This document shows positions 57,181-64,000 of a stretch of DNA of 64,000 nt, piece by piece. The notes under the pieces are model-generated. The model was not told where the DNA came from. It searched no databases and saw only the letters and a program-made list of their open reading frames with translations. Source of the DNA: Sodalis ligni (GTDB lineage Bacteria; Pseudomonadota; Gammaproteobacteria; Enterobacterales; Enterobacteriaceae). The translations under genes and the position numbers were made by a program. The stretch lies in contig NZ_CP075169.1 of assembly GCF_016865525.2 (NCBI RefSeq), positions 3,038,337 through 3,102,336 of the forward strand. The letters run 5' to 3'. Position 1 is the first letter of the stretch. Each line of letters starts with the position of its first letter.

Positions 57181-57528
57181 ATGACGACGATTGAAAAAAT
57201 TCAGCAGCAAATTGCTGAAAACCCGATTCTTCTTTATATGAAGGGCTCTCCGAAATTGCCTGGTTGCGGTTTTTCCGCGCAAGCGGTACAGGCGCTTTCC
57301 GCCTGCGGCGAGCGTTTCGCTTATGTGGATGTCCTGCAGAATCCGGATATTCGGGCCGAACTGCCGAAATTCGCCAATTGGCCGACCTTCCCGCAATTAT
57401 GGGTGGATGGTGAATTGATTGGCGGTTGCGATATCATTCTTGAAATGTATCAGCACGGCGAGCTACAGCCGCTTATCAAAGAAACCGCGGTGAAATACGG
57501 TTCTCAGGAAGATCAGCCGTCCAATTGA
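57181..57528 (+). CDS. grxD: monothiol glutaredoxin GrxD
   Basis: 115 residues, the E. coli length. CGFS-type glutaredoxin that carries Fe-S clusters with BolA partners. The active-site motif is in LPGCGFSAQAVQAL, with glutathione contacts in NWPTFPQLWVDG and GGCDIILEM. The ATG at 57181 follows GAGG with normal spacing. In E. coli, sodB lies two genes away and lhr separates grxD from rnt; both are missing here. Intact. Confidence 0.97.
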   Translation: MTTIEKIQQQIAENPILLYMKGSPKLPGCGFSAQAVQALSACGERFAYVDVLQNPDIRAELPKFANWPTFPQLWVDGELIGGCDIILEMYQHGELQPLIKETAVKYGSQEDQPSN

Positions 57529-57566
57529 GTCAGTGAGGGCTTCTAGCCTGAGCGTTCAGAAAAGAT

Positions 57567-57603
57567 AAAAGCCAATCCTATCGCTGGGATTGGCTTTGAT
57601 TTT
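57567..57603. terminator. bidirectional terminator between grxD and rnt
   Basis: AAAGCCAATCC / GGATTGGCTTT with an 8-base loop, T-rich on both strands. It serves grxD (+) and rnt (-), whose stops face each other. Confidence 0.85.
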
Positions 57604-57655
57604 ATGGTCAAAACAAACATGCTCTCCCGCTTTTCGGCCATCTCCGTGATTTGAT

Positions 57656-58321
57656 TTAATCAGTTTCGCCGCTGCTATCGTCGCCGAGCGGCGGTACCGG
57701 CCAACCCCCGAGACGCTTCCAGCGATTCACCAGTTCGCAAAACAGCTCGGCGGTCCGCTCGGTATCGTACAGGGCCGAATGGGCCTGGCGGCTGTCGAAT
57801 TCAATTCCTCCGGCGGCGCAGGCTTTCGCCAATACGGTCTGCCCAAGCACCAGTCCGCTCAGCGCCGCGGTGTCGAAGGTGGCAAAAGGATGAAACGGGT
57901 TGCGTTTGAGATTGGCGCGTTCCGCCGCCGCCATCAGGAAACCATGATCAAAACCTGCGTTATGGGCCACGATTACCGCACGGTTGCAGCCTTGATCCTT
58001 TATGCCTTTGCGCACCATCTTGAAGATTTCATGCAGCGCATCGTATTCGCTTACCGCACCGCGTAAAGGATTGGACGGATCGATGCCGTTAAACGCCAGC
58101 GCCTCCGGCTGTAACAGGGATCCGGGGAAAGGTTCGACATGAAAATGCAACGTTTGGTCCGGCACGAGCCAGCCTTCTACATCCATGTTCAATGTCACGG
58201 CGGCAATTTCGAGCAAGGCGTCGGTAGCGGCGTTAAAGCCTGCGGATTCTACATCAATGACAACCGGATAAAAGCCGCGGAAACGGCCGCGAAGGGAATT
58301 TACATCGTCTATTTCAGCCAT
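57656..58321 (-). CDS. rnt: ribonuclease T
   Basis: 3'-5' DEDDh exoribonuclease that trims tRNA CCA turnover and other stable RNA ends. 221 residues (E. coli 215). ExoI is [20 protein letters not shown] (Asp, Glu), ExoII is [19 protein letters not shown] (Asp), and ExoIII is [16 protein letters not shown] (His, Asp). E. coli has Asn where this protein has Gly before FDH. Intact. Confidence 0.96.
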   Translation of the reverse strand: MAEIDDVNSLRGRFRGFYPVVIDVESAGFNAATDALLEIAAVTLNMDVEGWLVPDQTLHFHVEPFPGSLLQPEALAFNGIDPSNPLRGAVSEYDALHEIFKMVRKGIKDQGCNRAVIVAHNAGFDHGFLMAAAERANLKRNPFHPFATFDTAALSGLVLGQTVLAKACAAGGIEFDSRQAHSALYDTERTAELFCELVNRWKRLGGWPVPPLGDDSSGETD

Positions 58322-58567
58322 GCCTGTTCTTACTATTTAGAAATACAGCCCGCATTATGGCAAATTTTGTTCCGGTATGCATGGCGAATCCATTTTCATT
58401 GGCTGCCCGCAATGGAATAGTGCGGTGATTAAACGGAAAATGGAAAGATAATCCTGAATAGGGACCCCTGTCTTGGGTCCCGTCCGTTACGATGTAACTT
58501 TAAGCATTCGCGGATTTATGATGTGCGGCGCATTACCGACCGCCACCGCCCGGCCGTGGCCAATATG

Positions 58568-58975
58568 TCAGTGCCCGAGGCCCAGGCCGGCGTGACGCTG
58601 CTCGATCAATTCTATTTTATAACCGTCGGGATCTTCGATAAAGGCGATGATGGTCGTGCCGCCTTTCACCGGTCCGGCTTCACGGGTAACCGTGCCCCCG
58701 GCCTGGCGGATGCGTTCGCAGGTAGCGGCGACATTATCTACGCCCAGGGCGATATGGCCATAGGCGCTGCCGAGATCGTAGCTGTCGACTCCCCAGTTAT
58801 AGGTTAATTCAATAACTGCGCCTTCGGTTTCTTCGGTATAGCCGACAAACGCCAGCGTGTATTTATATTCAGTGTTCTCACTGGTGCGCAATAGGCGCAT
58901 TTCGAGTATTTTAGTATAGAAATCAATAGATCTTTGTAAATTTCCAACTCGTAGCATGGTATGTAGCAGGCGCAT
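58568..58975 (-). CDS. gloA: lactoylglutathione lyase (glyoxalase I)
   Basis: Converts the methylglyoxal-glutathione hemithioacetal to lactoylglutathione. 135 residues as in E. coli. The metal ligands sit in LLHTMLRVG (His), [10 protein letters not shown] (Glu), [10 protein letters not shown] (His) and YKIELIEQ (Glu), the nickel-type pattern. It starts [10 protein letters not shown]. It follows rnt as in E. coli. Intact. Confidence 0.97.
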   Translation of the reverse strand: MRLLHTMLRVGNLQRSIDFYTKILEMRLLRTSENTEYKYTLAFVGYTEETEGAVIELTYNWGVDSYDLGSAYGHIALGVDNVAATCERIRQAGGTVTREAGPVKGGTTIIAFIEDPDGYKIELIEQRHAGLGLGH

Positions 58976-59142
58976 AATATCCTCTTGGGATCATGACGGT
59001 GTAATGTCCGCCGCAGAAAAGGTAGTCGCCAGTATAGACCGTGGGACGGCGGTTTTACAGTATGTCGGACGGGCGGGCGAGGGCAAAAAATCTTGCCAGT
59101 TGGGTAAATAACGTCTTCAATGAAAGTAAATAAGGAGGGCCT

Positions 59143-59388
59143 GTGCCGGAACAGCTTGAGTTTTTCACCATACCCAGTCCCTGTCGCGGTATCTGCCAGT
59201 CGGACGCCCGCGGCTACTGTATTGGCTGTTTCCGTTCCCGGCAAGAGCGCTTTGACTGGATGGGGATGAATGACAACCAGAAAAAGGAGGTACTGCGTTT
59301 ATGCCGCCAGCGTTATTTGCGCCTGGCGCGGGCCGCTAAAACGGCGGAGTCTCTTGGGGACGACCCGGATCAACCCAGCCTGTTTTGA
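59143..59388 (+). CDS. ydhL: DUF1289 family protein YdhL
   Basis: 81 residues from GTG 59143 behind AAGGAGGG. The cysteine motif SPCRGICQSDARGYCIGCFR (C-x3-C-x8-C-x2-C) is typical of the DUF1289 family and probably binds metal; function is unknown. It ends PDQPSLF, as in E. coli YdhL (EQPSLF). nemA and nemR, its neighbours in E. coli, are absent. Intact. Confidence 0.9.
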   Translation: MPEQLEFFTIPSPCRGICQSDARGYCIGCFRSRQERFDWMGMNDNQKKEVLRLCRQRYLRLARAAKTAESLGDDPDQPSLF

Positions 59389-59913
59389 CGCTGAGGTGAG
59401 TATTGATGAGATATTAGTGGTACTGATTAATATTATTTTACGAACTAATTAGTAGCTACTTATATATTAAAATTACATTATTACCCTGAATACATGAAAT
59501 ATTGATATTTGTTATGTCTTCATTTAACTTAAATTAACAATAAATCACGCTCAATGACAATAATAGTGTTACAGTTATGAATAATCCGCTTGGCATATGA
59601 TCTGCCTCAATATGAAAGGGTTAAGGTAGTCGCAAAGAGGAACGGATTATTGAACGTTTCCAGAGATTACCCTACACCAGGTGGGAAAATGCGAAGGAAG
59701 GAGAGTGAATTCATCCGATTCACCGGATGTTTCGAAAACATATGCGCTCTTCGGTAACATCCATTTTATCAAAGGAATAACATGCATATTACATCCATCT
59801 CAACTTAAGTTTCGCCATATTTATATATATATTTGTATTTTGCCATTCCACCCATTAGAATGGATGGGAATCCAGGGAACAAGCTTAATCAGCTTAATTA
59901 TAAGGAGAGAGAA
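59389..59913. other. long AT-rich leader upstream of slyA
   Basis: About 525 bases without a supported gene. Several short A/T inverted repeats and likely promoter elements lie at 59450-59650. An overlapping upstream frame into slyA (from 59833) is rejected in favour of the TTG start. Such a long leader suggests complex control of slyA. Confidence 0.5.
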
Positions 59914-60342
59914 TTGGAATCGCCATTAGGATCTGATTTGGCGCGACTTGTTCGTGTTTGGCGCGCACTGATTGACCATCGCTTAAAACCTTTAGAGCTT
60001 ACACAAACGCATTGGATCACGCTGCATAATATTTGCCAATTGCCCCCTGAGCAGTCGCAAATTCAATTGGCGAAAGCCATCGGCATCGAGCAGCCCTCCT
60101 TGGTCCGGACGCTTGATCAGCTCGAAGAGAAGAAACTCATCACCAGGCATACCTGCGCCAATGACAGGCGGGCGAAACGTATAAAATTGACGGAGTCCGC
60201 CGAGCCAATCATCAAAGAAGTTAATCATGTTATAAATAGTACCAGAGATGAAATCCTGGCGGGGATCTCAGAAAAAAAAATTAAATTTTTGAGTAATATG
60301 ATCGCCAGGCCAGAGAAGAATTTCCATGGAATTTATAAATAA
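59914..60342 (+). CDS. slyA: MarR-family transcriptional regulator SlyA
   Basis: 142-residue winged-helix regulator that counters H-NS at virulence and envelope genes. The start is TTG at 59914, behind AAGGAGAG. It gives (M)[20 protein letters not shown], which is the E. coli and Salmonella start. The DNA-binding part is [20 protein letters not shown] and the wing [10 protein letters not shown]. The last about 35 residues ([21 protein letters not shown]) differ from E. coli, where the C-terminal dimerisation helix lies. Convergent with slyB. Reading frame intact. Confidence 0.94.
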   Translation: MESPLGSDLARLVRVWRALIDHRLKPLELTQTHWITLHNICQLPPEQSQIQLAKAIGIEQPSLVRTLDQLEEKKLITRHTCANDRRAKRIKLTESAEPIIKEVNHVINSTRDEILAGISEKKIKFLSNMIARPEKNFHGIYK

Positions 60343-60380
60343 ATCCTGATCAGGTTGGGTGTGTTGCATATGTTCCATAT

Positions 60381-60411
60381 AAAAAACCGGCATATTTTGC
60401 CGGTTCTTTAT
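60381..60411. terminator. bidirectional terminator between slyA and slyB
   Basis: AACCGGCA / TGCCGGTT hairpin flanked by an A-run on the left and TTCTTTAT on the right, between convergent genes. Confidence 0.8.
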
Positions 60412-60494
60412 ATAGACAGATGTGAATGATGTCGTACCATTGATTTTCACCCACAGCCTTAACAGTAGGGGAGAAATCAAGACATGCCGCTGTG

Positions 60495-60962
60495 TCAGCG
60501 GGGCGAAACGGTCACGCCGCGTCCGTTGCCGGCCATGGCGACGCGTTGGCCCACGCTGAAGCGGGTCGGCCCCTGTTTTTGTACGACGATGATGGTTCTG
60601 CCGTCATCTTCGCGAATGGTCAGCTCCACACCCTGGGTACGGTTCATGGCGCTGCCGACGTTCTGTCCGGCGACGCCGCCCACTACCGCGCCGGCGGCGG
60701 TAGCGACACCTCTGCCGCCGCCGCCGCCGATGGTATTGCCCACCAAACCACCCAATACCGCACCACCGATGGTGCCGATAATGTTTGAATCTTCCCCACC
60801 CTGGATCTGCACCGGACGGACCCCAACCAGGGTACCGTAAGTCACGCTTTGAACTTCTTTGGCTTCGGAGGCAGAATAGACATCACCGGATAAGCCGTTG
60901 TTATTGGCACATCCTACCAATGTCAAACCAGCCAGGGTGACCACGAGCAAACGTTTCATCAT
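60495..60962 (-). CDS. slyB: outer membrane lipoprotein SlyB
   Basis: 155 residues. The signal peptide has lipobox LTLVGC (Cys 18). The mature protein has a glycine-zipper membrane hairpin (IGGAVLGGLVGNTIGGGGGR, AAGAVVGGVAGQNVG) and ends RGVTVSPR. SlyB forms ring-like complexes around outer-membrane proteins under PhoPQ-inducing stress in E. coli. A PhoP-box-like site lies upstream. Intact. Confidence 0.96.
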   Translation of the reverse strand: MMKRLLVVTLAGLTLVGCANNNGLSGDVYSASEAKEVQSVTYGTLVGVRPVQIQGGEDSNIIGTIGGAVLGGLVGNTIGGGGGRGVATAAGAVVGGVAGQNVGSAMNRTQGVELTIREDDGRTIIVVQKQGPTRFSVGQRVAMAGNGRGVTVSPR

Positions 60963-61097
60963 TGAAAACTCCTATTGTACGACGTTCGTCCAAGGCAAAC
61001 CCAGACGGAACTCATGCTAATATAGCTGCGCTGATGGGTGATGCTACATCAGACAAGGCTAGTTTAGTTACTGTAGTTGATAATATTGAAAAAATCA

Positions 61098-61114
61098 TAA
61101 ACTGCGAATAAACG
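61098..61114 (-). promoter_or_regulatory. PhoP box upstream of slyB
   Basis: The minus strand reads CGTTTATTCGCAGTTTA: two NGTTTA hexamers separated by five bases, the PhoP direct-repeat layout. It lies about 140 bases upstream of slyB. E. coli slyB is PhoP-activated. Confidence 0.65.
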
Positions 61115-61289
61115 GACGCCAATTTGTGACTTTCGCAATGATTTTACGGCTAACCTTTTTCTTATTTCGTCATGATTTTGTAACAAGTTTAATTATTTGC
61201 CTGCTTTTGATGGTCTCATTCGATAAAAATGTTAACGTTATTACAGTATGATAACCAAAACCCTCTTTATAAGGAACAAGGCCGGCTCA

Positions 61290-62393
61290 ATGAAAACAGG
61301 TCGCTATGTGGGAGTCATGTCAGGAACCAGCCTCGACGGCATCGATGTGGTGCTCGCCGCCATAGATGAGCATACCGTCGCGCAGCAGGCCAGTTACACG
61401 CATCCGATTCCGCTGGACATAAAACAGCAGATACTCTCCATGTGCCAGGGGCAGGCGGTGACTTTATCCCAATTAGGGGAATTGGACACCCGGTTGGGCA
61501 GGTTGTTCGGCGAGGCGGTGATAAAAATGTTGCGCAACGCGGGGGTCAATGCGAGAGAGGTCACCGCCATCGGCTGTCACGGCCAGACGGTATGGCATCA
61601 GCCCGGCGGCGATTTTCCCTGCACCCTGCAAATCGGCGATAACAACCTGGTTGCCGCCATGACCGGGATTACCACCGTGGGGGATTTTCGCCGCCGCGAT
61701 ATGGCCTACGGCGGACAGGGGGCGCCGTTGGTGCCGGGTTTCCATCACGCTCTGCTGGCCCATCCCACGGAACGGCGCATGGTGCTCAATATCGGCGGTA
61801 TCGCCAATTTATCGCTGTTGCTGCCGGGCCAGCCGATTCGCGGTTACGATACCGGCCCGGGCAATATGCTGATGGACGCCTGGATTTGGCGCCAGAAAGG
61901 TAAGCCTTATGACCTGGACGCGATCTGGGCCGCAGGCGGGAAAATTCATTCGGAGCTGTTGCGCCGGATGCTGGCCGACCGCTACTTTTCCCTGCCGGCG
62001 CCGAAAAGCACCGGACGGGAACACTTTAACCTGGGCTGGTTGAACCAGCAACTGGGCCAGTTTATGCCGATACCGCCGAGGGATGTTCAGGCGACCCTGG
62101 CTGAGCTCACCGCCCGGAGTATCTCCCAGCAGGTCATGTTATCCGGCGGCTGTGAGCATTTGCTGGTTTGCGGCGGCGGCGTCCGCAATCCGCTGGTGAT
62201 GGCCAGGCTGTCGGCGCTGCTGCCGGGAATTGAGGTAAGTCCTACTGACAAATACGGCGTCAGCGGCGACGATATGGAGGCCTTGGCATTCGCCTGGCTT
62301 GCCTGCCGCACGCTGTCGGGTTTGCCGGGGAACTTGCCTTCGGTGACCGGCGCCAGCCGGGAAACCTTGCTCGGAGCGATTTATCCGGTCTGA
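61290..62393 (+). CDS. anmK: anhydro-N-acetylmuramic acid kinase
   Basis: Recycles cell-wall anhydroMurNAc to MurNAc 6-phosphate. 367 residues from ATG 61290 ([20 protein letters not shown]), matching the E. coli start. The upstream in-frame ATG at 61248 would add a 14-residue extension not seen in E. coli. The ATP site is [10 protein letters not shown], with other blocks [30 protein letters not shown] and [15 protein letters not shown]. Intact. Confidence 0.96.
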   Translation: MKTGRYVGVMSGTSLDGIDVVLAAIDEHTVAQQASYTHPIPLDIKQQILSMCQGQAVTLSQLGELDTRLGRLFGEAVIKMLRNAGVNAREVTAIGCHGQTVWHQPGGDFPCTLQIGDNNLVAAMTGITTVGDFRRRDMAYGGQGAPLVPGFHHALLAHPTERRMVLNIGGIANLSLLLPGQPIRGYDTGPGNMLMDAWIWRQKGKPYDLDAIWAAGGKIHSELLRRMLADRYFSLPAPKSTGREHFNLGWLNQQLGQFMPIPPRDVQATLAELTARSISQQVMLSGGCEHLLVCGGGVRNPLVMARLSALLPGIEVSPTDKYGVSGDDMEALAFAWLACRTLSGLPGNLPSVTGASRETLLGAIYPV

Positions 62394-62436
62394 ACAGGGA
62401 CATCGTTTATCCACATGTTCAACCGGGAGCAAAATA

Positions 62437-62763
62437 ATGAAAAGAGTGATTTTCTGCCTGACCGTGCTAAGCGTGCTCGCCACCGGCGCCTGTTCCCGTC
62501 TGCACCGCGGCCCCGACGTGCAGGCGCTTCATTATCAATGCGGCACCACGCCGTTGACGGTACGGCAAAATAACCGGCTGTCGCAGGTCAGCCTGATACT
62601 TGACGGCAAACAGTTAACCTTGCCGCAGGTGGCTTCCGCTTCGGGCGTTCGCTACGATAACGGCCACTATAGCTTCTGGTCGAAAGGGAATCGGGCATTT
62701 ATCGAGCGCGATGGACGCGTCATCATTGATGATTGCATCCTGAACGGGGAGAGCGGTAAATGA
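62437..62763 (+). CDS. mliC: C-type lysozyme inhibitor lipoprotein MliC
   Basis: 108 residues. The signal peptide has lipobox LATGAC (Cys 19). The mature MliC beta-barrel has LHYQCGTTPLTVRQ and the lysozyme-facing region SASGVRYDNGHYSFWSKGN, ending with the disulfide Cys in IDDCILNG. It protects against host lysozyme, relevant in an animal host. It follows anmK as in E. coli. Intact. Confidence 0.92.
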   Translation: MKRVIFCLTVLSVLATGACSRLHRGPDVQALHYQCGTTPLTVRQNNRLSQVSLILDGKQLTLPQVASASGVRYDNGHYSFWSKGNRAFIERDGRVIIDDCILNGESGK

Positions 62764-62821
62764 TTGAGATTTTTAACCACGCGGCGCACAATAAAGCCAC
62801 GGTTTCACGCTATATACCATT

Positions 62822-63472
62822 ATGACTGAACAGAAAATTGATATCGCCGACCTGCGTCGGGAATATACCCGCGGCGGCTTGCGGCGGGCGGATTTAACGG
62901 CGGAACCGATGGATTTGTTCGAGCTTTGGCTCAGGCAGGCCTGCGAGGCGCAGCTCGCCGATCCCACCGCCATGTGCGTGGCGACCGTGGACGAGTCCGG
63001 ACAACCCTATCAGCGCATGGTTCTGCTCAAGCACTTCGACGCCGCCGGCATGGTATTCTATACCAACCTGGGCAGTCGCAAGGCAACGCAGCTGGCGCAC
63101 AACAACCGCATCAGCCTCCATTTTCCCTGGCATAGCCTGGAGCGCCAGGTTATGGTGCTGGGCCGCGCGGAACGCTTGTCGGTGTTTGAGGTCTTGAAAT
63201 ATTTTCACAGCCGGCCCAAGGACAGCCAAATCGGCGCCTGGGTCTCGCAACAGTCCAGCCGCATCTCCACCCGCGGGGTGCTGGAGAGCAAATTCCTCGA
63301 GCTGAAACAGAAATTCCAGCAGGGCGAAGTGCCGCTGCCCAGTTTTTGGGGCGGTTATCGCGTGGTTATCGATACCATGGAGTTTTGGCAGGGAGGTGAA
63401 CACCGGCTGCACGATCGGTTTATCTATCAGCGCCAGGACGCGGGCTGGCGCATCGACCGCCTGGCCCCTTAA
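62822..63472 (+). CDS. pdxH: pyridoxamine/pyridoxine 5'-phosphate oxidase
   Basis: FMN enzyme making pyridoxal 5'-phosphate. 216 residues (E. coli 218). Landmarks are [49 protein letters not shown] and the C-terminal [16 protein letters not shown] and WRIDRLAP. No canonical Shine-Dalgarno is visible upstream of ATG 62822. It lies upstream of tyrS as in E. coli. Intact. Confidence 0.97.
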   Translation: MTEQKIDIADLRREYTRGGLRRADLTAEPMDLFELWLRQACEAQLADPTAMCVATVDESGQPYQRMVLLKHFDAAGMVFYTNLGSRKATQLAHNNRISLHFPWHSLERQVMVLGRAERLSVFEVLKYFHSRPKDSQIGAWVSQQSSRISTRGVLESKFLELKQKFQQGEVPLPSFWGGYRVVIDTMEFWQGGEHRLHDRFIYQRQDAGWRIDRLAP

Positions 63473-63538
63473 TCCCTTTCTTCATTATGCTATTCGCAGC
63501 ACTTTATCACTCAATTTGTATATTACGGAGTTTTTTTG

Positions 63539-64000
63539 ATGGCAAGCAGCAACCTGATACGACAATTGCAAGAGCGGGGCTTGATAGCCCAGGTAACGGA
63601 TGAGGCCGCGCTTTCCGAGCGGCTGGCTCAGGGGCCGCTCTCGTTGTATTGCGGTTTCGACCCGACCGCCGACAGCTTGCATTTGGGACATTTGGTGCCG
63701 CTGCTGTGTTTAAAGCGTTTCCAATTGGCCGGACACCGTCCGGTGGCGCTGGTGGGCGGGGCTACCGGCTTGATTGGCGATCCCAGCTTCAAGGCCGTTG
63801 AGCGCAAATTGAATACCGCCGAAACGGTGCAGGAGTGGGTGGATAAAATCCGCCGGCAGGTATCGCCGTTCCTGGATTTTGACTGCGGCGAGAACAGCGC
63901 GGTAGCGGCAAATAACTACGACTGGTTCGGTAGCATGAATGTCCTGACCTTCCTGCGGGACATCGGCAAGCATTTTTCCGTCAACCAAATGATCAATAAA
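63539..64000 (+). CDS. tyrS: tyrosyl-tRNA synthetase, 5' part, cut by window edge
   Basis: Class I synthetase. 154 codons are present from ATG 63539 behind ACGGAG, with no stop before the window ends. It starts [20 protein letters not shown]. The Tyr pocket and signature are [20 protein letters not shown] (HLGH as the HIGH motif). [12 protein letters not shown] and [20 protein letters not shown] follow. The KMSKS part lies beyond the edge. No disruption in the visible part. Confidence 0.96.
   Translation, partial: MASSNLIRQLQERGLIAQVTDEAALSERLAQGPLSLYCGFDPTADSLHLGHLVPLLCLKRFQLAGHRPVALVGGATGLIGDPSFKAVERKLNTAETVQEWVDKIRRQVSPFLDFDCGENSAVAANNYDWFGSMNVLTFLRDIGKHFSVNQMINK

Noticed and set aside
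59833..59913. Upstream extension of slyA from an ATG-like start at 59833
   Set aside because: The TTG at 59914 has a strong AAGGAG site and matches the known SlyA start; the extra 27 residues are not family-like.

Overview
The window is a stretch of an enterobacterial (Enterobacterales) chromosome. Gene order follows the Escherichia coli thrS to tyrS region closely: thrS-infC-rpmI-rplT-pheM-pheS-pheT-ihfA, btuC-btuE-btuD-nlpC-selO, aroH-ppsR-ppsA-rprA-ydiK-ydiJ-menI, sufABCDSE-ldtE-lpp-pykF, two tRNA-Val genes, mdtK-ribE-cfa-purR-ynhF-mepH-grxD-rnt-gloA-ydhL, slyA-slyB-anmK-mliC-pdxH-tyrS. Many genes are broken by small indels, an IS21 element is present, and a large AT-rich insertion carries decayed toxin-like genes. 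Together these suggest a recently host-restricted, Sodalis-like insect symbiont. That is inference; no marker in the window proves the genus.

Region 1 (1-14.4 kb): after a gene fragment and a small zinc-ribbon protein comes the translation cluster, with its thrS operator and the phenylalanine attenuator (pheM) still readable. infC has a 1-nt deletion. Between ihfA and btuC sits an extra exported protein built of two repeat classes. The vitamin B12 uptake genes and nlpC are intact; selO has three deletions near its 3' end.

Region 2 (14.4-28.3 kb): an AT-rich insertion lies where E. coli has selO next to aroH. It holds two tandem, paralogous, minus-strand genes, each originally about 1,900-2,000 codons and now split by many frameshifts. 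Near the C terminus both carry a module resembling clan CD (C80-like) cysteine peptidases. The downstream copy is also interrupted by an IS21-family element with a 5-bp target duplication.

Region 3 (28.5-50.4 kb): aroH, ppsR/ppsA, the RcsB-linked sRNA rprA, ydiK, a frameshifted ydiJ, menI, a decayed MFS transporter, the suf operon (sufB frameshifted, sufE extended by a frameshift), ldtE, lpp, pykF (two deletions at its start) and tandem tRNA-Val(GAC).

Region 4 (50.6-64 kb): mdtK, ribE with an internal UGA, frameshifted cfa, purR, ynhF, mepH (signal peptide out of frame), grxD, rnt, gloA, ydhL, slyA, slyB behind a PhoP-box-like site, anmK, mliC, pdxH and the start of tyrS. The E. coli neighbours sodB, ydhP, lhr, nemA/nemR and ydiV are absent from their usual places.

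Nearly all disruptions are single-base deletions in short homopolymers. They cluster in some genes (sufB, selO, istB, the toxin-like pair) while long genes such as thrS, pheT and ppsA are clean. This fits ongoing pseudogenisation, but base-calling error must be excluded, above all for infC.
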